Assembly: GCF_002214545.1 (NCBI RefSeq)
Contig: NZ_CP015105.1
Location: 1,302,001-1,366,000 of the forward strand
DNA: 64,000 nucleotides
Reading direction: 5' to 3'
Origin: Thermococcus thioreducens
Lineage (GTDB): Archaea > Methanobacteriota_B > Thermococci > Thermococcales > Thermococcaceae
Numbering within the stretch: position 1 is the stretch's first letter; every line of letters starts with the position of its first letter. The translations under genes and the position numbers were made by a program. This document shows positions 50,706-59,454 of the stretch, in pieces. The notes beneath the pieces are model-generated. The model ran no database searches, was not told where the DNA came from, and saw only the letters and a list, made by a program, of their open reading frames with translations.

Positions 50706-50879
50706 CCCACGCTTTTTGTATCTGAATTGAAAATACGTTAGGATTATTTAGCCCTTATCTTTTTTGCTGCCAGTATTGAGAGTTGTAAACCCTAAAAAGA
50801 TGTTTATCGTCGGATGGAAGTTGCCGCAGTGGGTTTACTAATCAGAAAAGTTTTTAGTTCATGAGTTCAAGAGATAACC

Positions 50880-52058
50880 ATGAGGTCCGTTCCACTACTT
50901 ATGGTGGTTCTACTGGTAACACCCCTGACTGCAGCATGGAACACCACCATAGAGATCCCCGAAAGACCATACCAGGTGATTGACGATCTTACAATAAACG
51001 TAACATCCCAATGCCCTCAATGGGTGTTTCTCGTCTTCCAGGGGCCGGAGGAAAGCAGAGTATCTTCATTCTTTGCCAACGGAAGCCAAGTGCTTCAGCT
51101 CTACAACCTATCTCCACCCCTACACTCTCTGCTCTGGAAAAACGTGAGTGTGTTAGTAACATCCCAGTGCCCCCTGAACATCTCGATAACCCCAATCTAC
51201 TACCCGGATGTATGTGGTGAGGAATACTACATCTCAAGATGGAGGTACAGGATAGTTAAGATGCCGCTTCGGAAGATTGGGAATAATAGCTACGAGCTGA
51301 ACAGCCCTCTGAGAATGGAAGCAGTTTATTTTTCCACGGAGAGACCGTACATCAATGGCACGAAGGTATCAAAACTCCCCTTGAAAGCAAGGATAACGCT
51401 GAATGGTAAAAGCATCATTGTGGAACCACGACCCATTGGAGATTCTTATTGGTGGTACCATCTAAAGACTCCAGAATCAGGAAACCTTAGGGTAACCCTA
51501 GGGGGTGAAGCGGCAAAACACGTAAGCGCCTCCTACGTTCTTGCACTGCTCCCCCAAGAGGAGGAAGGATTCTGGATTCCAAGTAACGAGAATGGCTACC
51601 ATCCACCCCACTGTGGCCCCCTGGGCTACCTTAAACTCAGTGGTGAGGCCCTCTGGACGGGCGAAAATTTCACCCTTTTCGAATACATGACCGACAGGGG
51701 GGAAGAAGGAGAGATCTACGTTGAAAACGGCTTTGTCTGCACAAAGCTAAACATAAAGGGCGGAAAAACCTGCAGCGGCCCCCTGCTTCCTGGACCCGTA
51801 AGGTTTGAGGTATTCTTCTCCAACGGCGTTTTAGAAATAAGAGAATGGGACAGAACTCTCCTAACGCTTGAACTTGAAAGGGAGGGACTTTCTCCGATAC
51901 TATTCCTTGGACTCCCAGATGGGAACCTCTACGGTATGGAGATATACGGCAAGAAACCGGTTCCATGGAAGGAAGAAAGAAGAGACTGGGCATCCGTAGC
52001 AGGCATAATAATCATTGCCGTCACTGTGTTCGTGATTATCAAAGCTTCAAAGCGCTAA
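50880..52058 (+). CDS. Secreted membrane-anchored protein of unknown function
   Basis: A 392-residue protein: signal peptide (VPLLMVVLLVTPLTAA, about 4-18), a long extracytoplasmic beta-rich region with repeated Cys-containing segments (TSQCPQWVF and TSQCPLNIS), then a region resembling LamG/jelly-roll strands (about 280-350), and a C-terminal hydrophobic helix (ASVAGIIIIAVTVFVII). Codon use is richer in A/T than in neighbours, which may mean an accessory gene. Start ATG 50880 lacks a clear RBS. It overlaps the converging AlaX gene by 4 nt. Confidence 0.75.
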   Translation: MRSVPLLMVVLLVTPLTAAWNTTIEIPERPYQVIDDLTINVTSQCPQWVFLVFQGPEESRVSSFFANGSQVLQLYNLSPPLHSLLWKNVSVLVTSQCPLNISITPIYYPDVCGEEYYISRWRYRIVKMPLRKIGNNSYELNSPLRMEAVYFSTERPYINGTKVSKLPLKARITLNGKSIIVEPRPIGDSYWWYHLKTPESGNLRVTLGGEAAKHVSASYVLALLPQEEEGFWIPSNENGYHPPHCGPLGYLKLSGEALWTGENFTLFEYMTDRGEEGEIYVENGFVCTKLNIKGGKTCSGPLLPGPVRFEVFFSNGVLEIREWDRTLLTLELEREGLSPILFLGLPDGNLYGMEIYGKKPVPWKEERRDWASVAGIIIIAVTVFVIIKASKR

Positions 52059-52696
52059 TCCTCCAACCATATCTCCAGCCTCTGTTTTCCTTTTCCCAGA
52101 CTGGAGCGCTTGAACTTCTTCAGATGGCCTATCTCCTTTATGTCCCTCACGTGCGTCCCGCCGCAGGGTATGACCTCGAAGTCCCTTATCTGGGTGTATC
52201 TTGTTTCCCCTTCCCACCATATCTTCATCTCACCGCCCTCGTCAACGAGCCGGTTAAAGGTCTCGATGATTTTCTCCTTGTACTGATTGACGTTCTCCGG
52301 GTAGAGTATGTCGTAGCGGCCCTTTTCAGCGCTCATGCCGCTGCCGTAGAGCTGCCACTCGCCGGGCAGAACCTCGTTCAGCACGTGCTCAAGCAGGTGC
52401 ATCGCGCTGTGAATCCTCATGAGCCTGTACCTGTAGTCCCAGTCTATCTTGAGCTCAACCTCTTGGCCGGGATTAAACTTCTCTGGCTCAGCGACGACGT
52501 GCCAGACGTTGCCGGCATCGTCCTTGTAGACGTCGAGGACTTCAACACCGTTTATCGTCCCCCTGTCGTGGGGCTGGCCGCCGCCGGTCGGGTAGAAAAT
52601 CGTCCCGTCGAGCAGAAGGGCGCCATTTTTAACCTCAAGAACCTTCGCCTTCGCTTCCTTCATGTAGGCATCCTCGTAGTAGAGCTTGCGGGTCAC
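52055..52696 (-). CDS. alaX: Alanyl-tRNA editing protein AlaX
   Basis: A 213-residue AlaX-M protein: the Zn site is HSAMH (H-x-x-x-H, about 108) plus CGGTH (about 182), with FYPTGGGQPHDRG (about 38-50). It removes Ser or Gly mischarged on tRNA-Ala. GTG 52696 with GGGGTGAT upstream is chosen; a longer frame adds 11 residues. From memory it is nearly collinear with the Pyrococcus horikoshii AlaX-M. Confidence 0.93.
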   Translation of the reverse strand: MTRKLYYEDAYMKEAKAKVLEVKNGALLLDGTIFYPTGGGQPHDRGTINGVEVLDVYKDDAGNVWHVVAEPEKFNPGQEVELKIDWDYRYRLMRIHSAMHLLEHVLNEVLPGEWQLYGSGMSAEKGRYDILYPENVNQYKEKIIETFNRLVDEGGEMKIWWEGETRYTQIRDFEVIPCGGTHVRDIKEIGHLKKFKRSSLGKGKQRLEIWLED

Positions 52697-52756
52697 CTTT
52701 ATCACCCCAGAAGAGTTTGGCTTCAGCATTTAAATGAATATCGAAAAGGAAAAGGC

Positions 52757-54223
52757 TCAGCGCCTCTTCCAGAAGACTATGGCACCGACCACCAGCAGGA
52801 GTGCCACCGCTATTGCTATCACCTGCTGGGTCTCGCTCAGGCGGCTCCTCTCCTCCGGAACGGTGTACCTTATCGTTGCCGTGGTGTGGTTGGAGAGCAT
52901 TTTGGTTATGTCCTCAGCGGGAGCACCGTAGCGGATAAAGACGTTTGAGACAATCTTGAGGCTGTTCCCTTCTCTCAGAACGGTCATGGTGAACCTGTTG
53001 CCGTTGAGGCTCTCGCTTATGTTGTCCGGCACCTCAAGGAACTTCCCGCCGTCGGGGAGGTTTATGGTGAGGTAGAGGGTGTGGTTGACCTCGTACTCCA
53101 TTCTGTCCGTGAGGCCGCTCGTGAGGCCAAGGGTCGGGTCGAACTGGTAAACGTATGAACCGTTCTCAAAGGTCGTGAAGTTCCGCAGCATGTACTCGGC
53201 GTCTATCACCAGGGGAGCATCGGTCTCGTTGAGGCCGAGTATCTTAACCTTGCCGTTGTCAACGAGGGCTCCCCTGTAGCCGAGGGCTATCGAGTAAGTC
53301 CTCAGAATGTACTCCGTAGCGTTTTCAACGCCGTAGGAGATTATCTCCTTCTTCCTGGCCTCGACCTCGGACTTGGGTTCGATGTACTCGTCCCTCATGT
53401 GGAGCCTGACGCTGCCGTTGCTGTATATGTCCAGTGTGACGTATTCGTTCATTACACTGCTCTGGTAGTGCTCCTTTCCCTTGTACGGGGCCCTGTAGCG
53501 GATGTAGTAGTCCTTGTAGTCACCGAAGAGGGCCTTGTATCCGTCGGGCGGAAGGAACGGCTCAATGTAGATATACGAGTTCACGATGACGGTGTCCCCT
53601 TTAGCCTCCGAAGTCACGAAGAACTTGCTCGTGTTGTACTGCTTCGCAAAGGCCTTCGGATAGCCGATCAAGGTGGCGTTCTCCGGGAGCTTGATGATGA
53701 AGGTGCTGTTGATGTCTATGGCAAAGGGAAGACCCGTGTCCGGGATGTTTATCGTCGCGTAGCCCCTCGTGGGGTCTATGCGGACCTCCCAGTAGTCGCC
53801 GTAGGAGTAATACTTAGAAAAGTTGAGGGCTATGGCGTTGAAAACGATTGTCACGTTGTTGCCCTCGGCGATGCCGTAGGACTTTATGCTCTCATTGGTT
53901 AGGTTCATCCCCGACTGTGTAAGGCTCTCAACGTACCTTCTGAGCTGTTCCTGCTCGAACTTTGCTATGGCCTCCTCCACGGTCATACTGCCGTTCTGGG
54001 TCTCATTGAGGATTTTTTCAATCTGCTTCTGAATCTCGTCCTTGGGTTCGAGCCAGACGGTCTTCATTGTGATGTTGGCGTTTCCGTTGGGCATGACCAC
54101 TATAGTAAAAACGAAGTCCTGCTTGTACGTTTTCGGCTGAAAATCCTCCGCAAGCCCGAGATCCGGGCCGATGAGAGGAGTCAGCAGAATCGCGACGAAA
54201 AGCACCGCAAGCACTCTCTTCAT
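52757..54223 (-). CDS. Secreted surface protein with two-part repeat and C-terminal anchor
   Basis: A 488-residue protein: signal peptide (LAVLFVAILLTPLIGPDLG), many NxS/T sites, two related halves (about 28-215 and 262-455; each with a long first strand pair, a YG-I/V segment such as SYGIAEGN and SYGVENATEY, and a NIPD/NLPDGG-type strand), and a C-terminal helix ending FWKRR. It has the Thermococcales surface-protein style and no enzymatic motif. ATG 54223. Confidence 0.8.
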   Translation of the reverse strand: MKRVLAVLFVAILLTPLIGPDLGLAEDFQPKTYKQDFVFTIVVMPNGNANITMKTVWLEPKDEIQKQIEKILNETQNGSMTVEEAIAKFEQEQLRRYVESLTQSGMNLTNESIKSYGIAEGNNVTIVFNAIALNFSKYYSYGDYWEVRIDPTRGYATINIPDTGLPFAIDINSTFIIKLPENATLIGYPKAFAKQYNTSKFFVTSEAKGDTVIVNSYIYIEPFLPPDGYKALFGDYKDYYIRYRAPYKGKEHYQSSVMNEYVTLDIYSNGSVRLHMRDEYIEPKSEVEARKKEIISYGVENATEYILRTYSIALGYRGALVDNGKVKILGLNETDAPLVIDAEYMLRNFTTFENGSYVYQFDPTLGLTSGLTDRMEYEVNHTLYLTINLPDGGKFLEVPDNISESLNGNRFTMTVLREGNSLKIVSNVFIRYGAPAEDITKMLSNHTTATIRYTVPEERSRLSETQQVIAIAVALLLVVGAIVFWKRR

Positions 54224-54347
54224 TACACACTACCTCCATTCCATCTGTACTGGTAACTAGCGCCACGTTGGAGTATTTAACTTTATCCCAGAAGCGGGGA
54301 AAGAAAAACCTGGCAAAAGGCAAGAAAAAGGCAGAAAGAATCAAAAA

Positions 54348-55622
54348 TCACTTCTCCCACTTAGAGAGGTCGACTTCGCCCTCCGTTTTGGCCACGATGG
54401 TCGTTCCTGCAAGGTCGCCTGTGACGTTGACCATGGTCCTGCCCATGTCGAGGATGGCGTCAATGCCGAGTATCATGGCGTAGGCAAGTGCCACAGGACT
54501 CCCTTCGGTCAGGTCGAGACCGACGCTCTGGAGCACCATGGCGAGCATTATGGCTCCGGCACCGGGAACGCCGGCGGTTCCTATCGAGGCCAGCACCGCG
54601 GTGAGTATAACAATCAGCTGCTGTCCAAGGGTCAGTGGCTGGCCGATGGCGTAAGCCACGAAGAGAACCGTGACACCCTGATAGAGCGCCGTGCCGTCCA
54701 TGTTTATCGTCGCACCGAGGGGTAGCGTGAAGGAAAATATTCCTCTGTCAACGCCCATCTCCTCCTCGGCGACGCGCATGGTGATCGGCAGGGTTCCGCT
54801 GGAGCTCCTCGTGACGAAGGCCGTTATCATGGCGTCCTTGGCTTTCTTGAGGAACTTGATGAGGTCGATGCCGAAGACCTTAAGCAGAACGCCGTAGACG
54901 AGCACTATCTGGAGTATGAGGCCGAGGTAAACCGCGACCACGACCTTGACCAGGGGTCCGGCCACGTTGGGCCCGAAAGTGCCGACGACGTAGTAGATGA
55001 GGGCAAAGACACCTATCGGAGCGTACTGCATAACACCCCCAACTATCTTGTACATCGCCTCGGCAGCGGCGTCGACTGCCTTGTAAAGGGTTTCAGCGGA
55101 GGTCTTGAGCCTCTCGTCCTCGCTGTTCATGAGGTAGCTGATGGCTATTCCAAAGACTATGGCGAAGAATATCGTGGGCAGCACCTGGCCGTTTGAAAAA
55201 GCGGCAAAGGGGTTGGTCGGTACTATGCTGAGGAGCGTTTGGACTAGTGAAGGCGCCTCCGCCTGTATTGCCTTCCCCGCACCGGTACCCAGCTCTATCC
55301 CGCTTCCCGGCTTGAAGATGTTGCCCATCAGCAGGCCAAAGAAGACCGCGAAGGCCGACGTGAAGAGGTAGTACACTATGATTTTGACCCCGACCCTTCC
55401 GAGCCTCGCCGGGTTGATGCTTGCTGAGCCGACTATCAGCGAAAACAGTATGATGGGCATCACCAGCATCTTCAGCAGGCGGATGAACAGGTCGCCAAGG
55501 GGCTTGAGAGTGCCTGCATACCCCGGCAGCAGTATCCCGGCGATAATACCAAGAACCAAGCCGGCAAGAATCTTTTGAAGCACGGGTATGTCCAGATACG
55601 TCTTAAGCAGACCCTTTCCCAT
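54348..55622 (-). CDS. Sodium:aspartate/dicarboxylate symporter (GltPh type)
   Basis: A 424-residue glutamate-transporter homologue (EAAT/DAACS family): eight helices and two hairpins, with RSSSGTLP in hairpin 1 (about 272-279), NMDGT (about 308), GVPGAG in hairpin 2 (about 352-357) and MVNVTGD with the substrate-binding Asp/Asn (about 399-405). By the known archaeal homologues this carries L-aspartate with Na+. Start ATG 55622. It is monocistronic. Confidence 0.93.
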   Translation of the reverse strand: MGKGLLKTYLDIPVLQKILAGLVLGIIAGILLPGYAGTLKPLGDLFIRLLKMLVMPIILFSLIVGSASINPARLGRVGVKIIVYYLFTSAFAVFFGLLMGNIFKPGSGIELGTGAGKAIQAEAPSLVQTLLSIVPTNPFAAFSNGQVLPTIFFAIVFGIAISYLMNSEDERLKTSAETLYKAVDAAAEAMYKIVGGVMQYAPIGVFALIYYVVGTFGPNVAGPLVKVVVAVYLGLILQIVLVYGVLLKVFGIDLIKFLKKAKDAMITAFVTRSSSGTLPITMRVAEEEMGVDRGIFSFTLPLGATINMDGTALYQGVTVLFVAYAIGQPLTLGQQLIVILTAVLASIGTAGVPGAGAIMLAMVLQSVGLDLTEGSPVALAYAMILGIDAILDMGRTMVNVTGDLAGTTIVAKTEGEVDLSKWEK

Positions 55623-55724
55623 TGGATACCCCCCATTTAATCGGATATTGATATCAGCAGAAGAGGTAGACGTCTGATGATATATTAACCTTCTGGGTAA
55701 AATGATGGCAAAGTGACAAATAAA

Positions 55725-56444
55725 TTAGAAAAATCTTAACGAAACATCGCCGTACAGGACTCGCCTTAGCTGTCCGCCAATGTCAAGCAACAGTGACCCA
55801 TCATCTAAAACGTCCACCGCACGCCCTATAAGGACATCATCGTCCTCGACGACCCTGACGACTCTCCCGAGGATAAACGTTCTCTCGCGAACTTTGGCCA
55901 TCATAATCTCCGGCCTCTCCTTAAGGACGCGGTACCAGCCGTCCAGATGGAAGAGGAGCCGCTCAAGAACCCGCTCCAGAGGCAGCTTTACGCCTGTGAA
56001 GTTCACCATGGCCGTTGCGGTTTCCCTCAGTTCTTCAGGGATGGGATTGTTGACGTTTAGACCAACGCCCAGAATTGTGTACTCGCCAACCTTCCCCTCG
56101 GTCAGCACGCCGGCGATCTTTTTACCTCCCGCCCACACGTCGTTCGGCCACTTGATCCCCGACGCTATGCCGAAGTCCGCGAGGGTATCAACAACGGCTA
56201 AAGCTCCAACGAAGACCAGCCTCGGATCAACCTTGGGAGGCTTGAGGATTACACTCAGCCAGAGCCCCCCCTCGGGGGAAGTCCACGAGCGCCCTTTTCT
56301 GCCCCTCCCGGCAGTCTGCCTTTTCGCAACCACCACCGTGCCCTCGGGAACCTCACGGACGATGGACTTGGCGTATTCGTTCGTGGAATCCACTTCGTCG
56401 AGGGTTATGACCCTGATACCTACAACCTGCTCTATTTTTACCAT
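55725..56444 (-). CDS. birA: Biotin-[acetyl-CoA-carboxylase] ligase
   Basis: A 239-residue class I biotin protein ligase without a DNA-binding domain: GRGRKGRSW (about 46-54) binds biotinyl-5'-AMP, with KWPNDVW and [10 protein letters not shown] nearby. It attaches biotin to the Lys in the EAMKM motif of the carrier domain encoded 2 kb away (57500-59278). ATG 56444 follows GGTGGTTGA. It is divergent from the aldolase gene. Confidence 0.93.
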   Translation of the reverse strand: MVKIEQVVGIRVITLDEVDSTNEYAKSIVREVPEGTVVVAKRQTAGRGRKGRSWTSPEGGLWLSVILKPPKVDPRLVFVGALAVVDTLADFGIASGIKWPNDVWAGGKKIAGVLTEGKVGEYTILGVGLNVNNPIPEELRETATAMVNFTGVKLPLERVLERLLFHLDGWYRVLKERPEIMMAKVRERTFILGRVVRVVEDDDVLIGRAVDVLDDGSLLLDIGGQLRRVLYGDVSLRFF

Positions 56445-56514
56445 TCAACCACCATCCAAAACTCAATCCCAGCCTTAAACAACTTTGCCAAAAACCTTAA
56501 ATCCTTAAAGGATA

Positions 56515-56531
56515 TATCACCCCCGGTGATT
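56515..56531 (+). promoter_or_regulatory. Thermococcales glycolytic motif (TGM) before fba
   Basis: TATCAC-CCCCG-GTGATT matches the TGM consensus TATCAC-N5-GTGATA at 11 of 12 fixed positions. It lies downstream of a TATA-like TTAAATC (about 56497-56503) and overlaps the RBS. By the known Tgr (TrmBL1) mechanism a downstream site represses glycolytic genes when maltodextrin is absent. Confidence 0.7.
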
Positions 56532-56534
56532 AGT

Positions 56535-57380
56535 ATGGACGCGTACCAGAACGTTGGCATCAGGCGTAGGATGGCCAGGTTCTTCCGCAGGGACGGAAGG
56601 GCGCTTATCTTCGCGATGGATCACGGCTTTGAGCACGGGCCGACCGACTTCGAGGAGCACTGGGAGCACGTCAACCCGAGGATAATCCTCAGGAAGGTCA
56701 TCAGGGCCGGTGTGGATGGCGTTATGATGCTCCCCGGCCTGGCCAGAATCGCCGGTGACGAGCTCAGGCCCAACGTGGGGCTCATGATAAAGCTCACCAG
56801 CAAGACCGAACTCAGGCCGAAGGACGACCAGCTCCTCCAGAGCCAGCTGGGCTTTGTTGAGGACGCTGTGAAGCTCGGTGCAGACGCCATAGCCGCGACC
56901 GTTTACTGGGGCAGTCCAGCCGAGGACGTTATGATGCGCCAGTTCGCGGAGATAGCGAGCTACGCCCACGACCTGGGCTTCCCGGTTGTGCAGTTCGCCT
57001 ACCCGAGGGGCCCGTACATCAACGAGCGCTACGGCAAAAAGGAGGACTACCGCGTGGTTATGTACGGCGCCAGGGCGGCCGTTGAGAGCGGCGCGGACAT
57101 GATAAAGACCTACTGGACCGGCTCACGGGAGACCTTTGCGAAGGTGGTTGAAGCCGCAGCTGGAGTCCCCGTCCTTCTGAGCGGCGGCGCCAAGACAGAG
57201 AAGCCAGTTGATTTCCTGAAACTCGTCTGGGAGGTCATCGAGGCAGGCGGTGCTGGAGCCGTCGTCGGCAGGAACATCTTCCAGCGCGAGAACCCGGAGC
57301 CGTTCATAAAGGCCCTCATAAAGGTCGTGCACAGGAACGAAGACCCCGAAGAGGCAGCGAAGGCGGAAGGCCTCCTCTGA
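56535..57380 (+). CDS. fba: Fructose-1,6-bisphosphate aldolase, archaeal class I (DhnA family)
   Basis: A 281-residue barrel: [10 protein letters not shown] (about 29-38), then MIKTYWTGS with the Schiff-base Lys (about 188) and [10 protein letters not shown] phosphate site. It matches the Thermococcales class I aldolase in length and motifs. ATG 56535 follows GGTGATTAGT, which is also the right half of the TGM. The archaeal ADH-synthase family (2-amino-3,7-dideoxy-hept-6-ulosonate) is a related alternative, but the TGM favours glycolysis. Confidence 0.93.
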   Translation: MDAYQNVGIRRRMARFFRRDGRALIFAMDHGFEHGPTDFEEHWEHVNPRIILRKVIRAGVDGVMMLPGLARIAGDELRPNVGLMIKLTSKTELRPKDDQLLQSQLGFVEDAVKLGADAIAATVYWGSPAEDVMMRQFAEIASYAHDLGFPVVQFAYPRGPYINERYGKKEDYRVVMYGARAAVESGADMIKTYWTGSRETFAKVVEAAAGVPVLLSGGAKTEKPVDFLKLVWEVIEAGGAGAVVGRNIFQRENPEPFIKALIKVVHRNEDPEEAAKAEGLL

Positions 57381-57499
57381 AGTTTACCCTTTTTCGTCTA
57401 TTGACGAACTATTCTTCCCCTCGCGTCGGAACTTTTTTAAGGTTTGACGGCCTTTAGTGGGCATAAACGTAGTGGCGCACAGGGAACCGGGTGATGGCC

Positions 57500-59278
57500 A
57501 TGGTGGAAATAATAGACACAACCTTTAGGGACGCCCACCAGTCTCTCATAGCGACCCGGCTGACGACAGAGGACATGCTGGCGATAGCGGAGAAGATGGA
57601 CAGGATCGGGTTCTACTCGATGGAGGTCTGGGGAGGGGCAACCTTCGACGTCTGCATCCGCTACCTCAGGGAAGACCCCTGGGAGAGGCTGAGGCTCCTG
57701 AGAGAGCACATCAAAAAGACGAAGCTCCAAATGCTGCTGAGGGGGCAGAACGTCGTCGGATACAGGCACTACCCGGACGACGTGGTTGAAAAGTTCGTCG
57801 AGCTCGCCCACAGGAACGGGATAGACATCTTCCGCGTCTTCGACGCTTTGAACGACGTCAGGAACATGGAGGTGGCCATAAGGAAGGCCAAGGAAGTCGG
57901 CGCCGAGGTTCAGGGCTCGATAGTCTACACCACCGGCAGGATCTTCACCAGGGAGTACTACATGGGGAAGGTCGAGGAGCTCCTTGCGCTGGACGTTGAC
58001 GTGATAACCATCAAGGACATGGCGGCGCTCCTGACCCCTGAGGAGGCGTACAGCCTCGTGAGGGACATAAAGGAGACCTACGGCGTGCCCGTAAACGTCC
58101 ACACCCATTCGGCAACGGGCATGGCCGTTGCGACGTACCTCAAGGCCGTTGAAGCCGGGGCCGACTACATAGACACTGCGATAAGCCCGCTCGCCTTCGG
58201 GACGGCACAGCCGGGGATACAGACAGTGTGGCACGCGCTTCCAGGGGACAAAAGCCCTCGCCTGGACAGGGAGCTCGTCCACGAGGTATCGCGCTACCTG
58301 AAGAGGCTCCTGGACGAGAAGTACTCGGGCATGCTCCACAAAGAGGCCCTGATGGTGAACCCGTACATCCTCAAGTACCAGGTTCCGGGGGGGATGTTCT
58401 CGAACATGATCAGCCAGCTCAAGGAGATGAAAGCTTTAGACAGGCTCGACGAGATACTTGAGGAGATACCGCGCGTCAGGGAAGACCTCGGCTGGCCGCC
58501 GCTCGTCACCCCAACGAGCCAGATAGTCGGCACACAGGCGGTGCTCAACGTCCTCTTCGGGAGGTACGAGAGGATAACCGAGGAGGTCAAGAACTACATC
58601 AGGGGGCTCTACGGAAGGCCGCCCGCTGAGATAAACCCGGAGCTGAAAAGGAAAGTTCTCGGGGACGAGGAGCCGATAAGGGAAAGGCCAGGGAAACTCC
58701 TTGAACCGGTGCTTGAGAAATGCAGAAAAGAGCTTGAGGGGCTCGGCTACCTTGAGAAGGAAGAGGACGTCCTCACATACTGCCTCTTCCCGCAGATCGC
58801 AAAGGAGTTCTTTGAGGCCAGAAAAGCCGGAAGGAAGGCCCCGAAGATGCCGCCCTCGGTTCAGAAGTTCAAGCTTTACGTTAACGGCGTCGAGTTCGAG
58901 GTCGGCGTTGAGGGCGTTGATCTTAGCGCCCTGAAGTACCTGCCCCAGATAGCCAACGCGAGCCGGGTTCAGGTCTCTGCCCCGAGTGCCTCTGTGCCTG
59001 TCCCGGCCCCCGCCCCAGCTCCTGCCCCGGCCGCGCCGGCAACCCCAACTCCCGCCCCAGCAGGAGAGGGCGCCGTCACAGCCCCAATGCCCGGCAAAAT
59101 CCTCAAAATCCTCGTCAAAGAAGGCGACCAAGTCAAAACCGGCCAAGGACTCCTAATCCTCGAAGCAATGAAAATGGAAAACGAAATACCCGCACCAAAA
59201 GACGGAGTAGTAAAGAAAATCCTCATCAAAGAAGGCGACACCGTAGACACAGGACAAACACTAATAGAGCTGGAGTAA
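57500..59278 (+). CDS. oadA: Oxaloacetate decarboxylase/pyruvate carboxylase-type carboxytransferase with biotin domain
   Basis: A 592-residue fusion: a carboxytransferase barrel (about 1-285; IDTTFRDAHQS, TIKDMAALL with Lys, and HTHSATG metal His), a PYC_OADA domain (about 290-465), a Pro/Ala linker (PAPAPAPAP, about 495-515) and a biotinyl domain with EAMKME (about 560). It moves CO2 between biotin and pyruvate/oxaloacetate. ATG 57500 has GGGTGATGG upstream. The biotin part (from about 59072) has very different codon use: Lys AAA 8 of 9 and Gln CAA 3 of 3, against AAG/GAG/CAG elsewhere. Confidence 0.9.
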   Translation: MVEIIDTTFRDAHQSLIATRLTTEDMLAIAEKMDRIGFYSMEVWGGATFDVCIRYLREDPWERLRLLREHIKKTKLQMLLRGQNVVGYRHYPDDVVEKFVELAHRNGIDIFRVFDALNDVRNMEVAIRKAKEVGAEVQGSIVYTTGRIFTREYYMGKVEELLALDVDVITIKDMAALLTPEEAYSLVRDIKETYGVPVNVHTHSATGMAVATYLKAVEAGADYIDTAISPLAFGTAQPGIQTVWHALPGDKSPRLDRELVHEVSRYLKRLLDEKYSGMLHKEALMVNPYILKYQVPGGMFSNMISQLKEMKALDRLDEILEEIPRVREDLGWPPLVTPTSQIVGTQAVLNVLFGRYERITEEVKNYIRGLYGRPPAEINPELKRKVLGDEEPIRERPGKLLEPVLEKCRKELEGLGYLEKEEDVLTYCLFPQIAKEFFEARKAGRKAPKMPPSVQKFKLYVNGVEFEVGVEGVDLSALKYLPQIANASRVQVSAPSASVPVPAPAPAPAPAAPATPTPAPAGEGAVTAPMPGKILKILVKEGDQVKTGQGLLILEAMKMENEIPAPKDGVVKKILIKEGDTVDTGQTLIELE

Positions 59279-59352
59279 AAAAGCATTCTCCTTTCTTATT
59301 TATTATAACTCTCCATCTAACAGGTTTTTTCCGCCCGTATAGGAGAAGTTTG

Positions 59353-59365
59353 AAACTCTTAGTTT
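59353..59365. promoter_or_regulatory. Short dyad upstream of cstA
   Basis: AAACT-CTT-AGTTT, about 40 bp upstream of the TATA-like TTTAAATA (59402-59409). It could be a regulator site for the carbon-starvation protein, but the arms are short. Confidence 0.25.
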
Positions 59366-59401
59366 AAAAACGAAAAAGTTTCAGCTTTTTGCCGAAAGAC
59401 A

Positions 59402-59409
59402 TTTAAATA
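59402..59409 (+). promoter_or_regulatory. TATA box of cstA
   Basis: TTTAAATA, about 45-50 nt before ATG 59455. The GGAGGTGCAACC directly before the ATG is a strong RBS. Confidence 0.5.
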
Positions 59410-59454
59410 GACACAATCATACATTATCCCGAAAATCTACATGGAGGTGCAACC

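Noticed and set aside
57437-58339. Long open frame on the minus strand inside oadA
   Set aside because: It is antisense to a clear biotin-dependent carboxytransferase, has no domain motifs, and its openness is explained by G/C-ending codons of the real gene.
58978-59065. Tandem repeat DNA of cccc/gcc type
   Set aside because: It encodes the Pro/Ala linker of the biotin protein and is not a separate repeat element.
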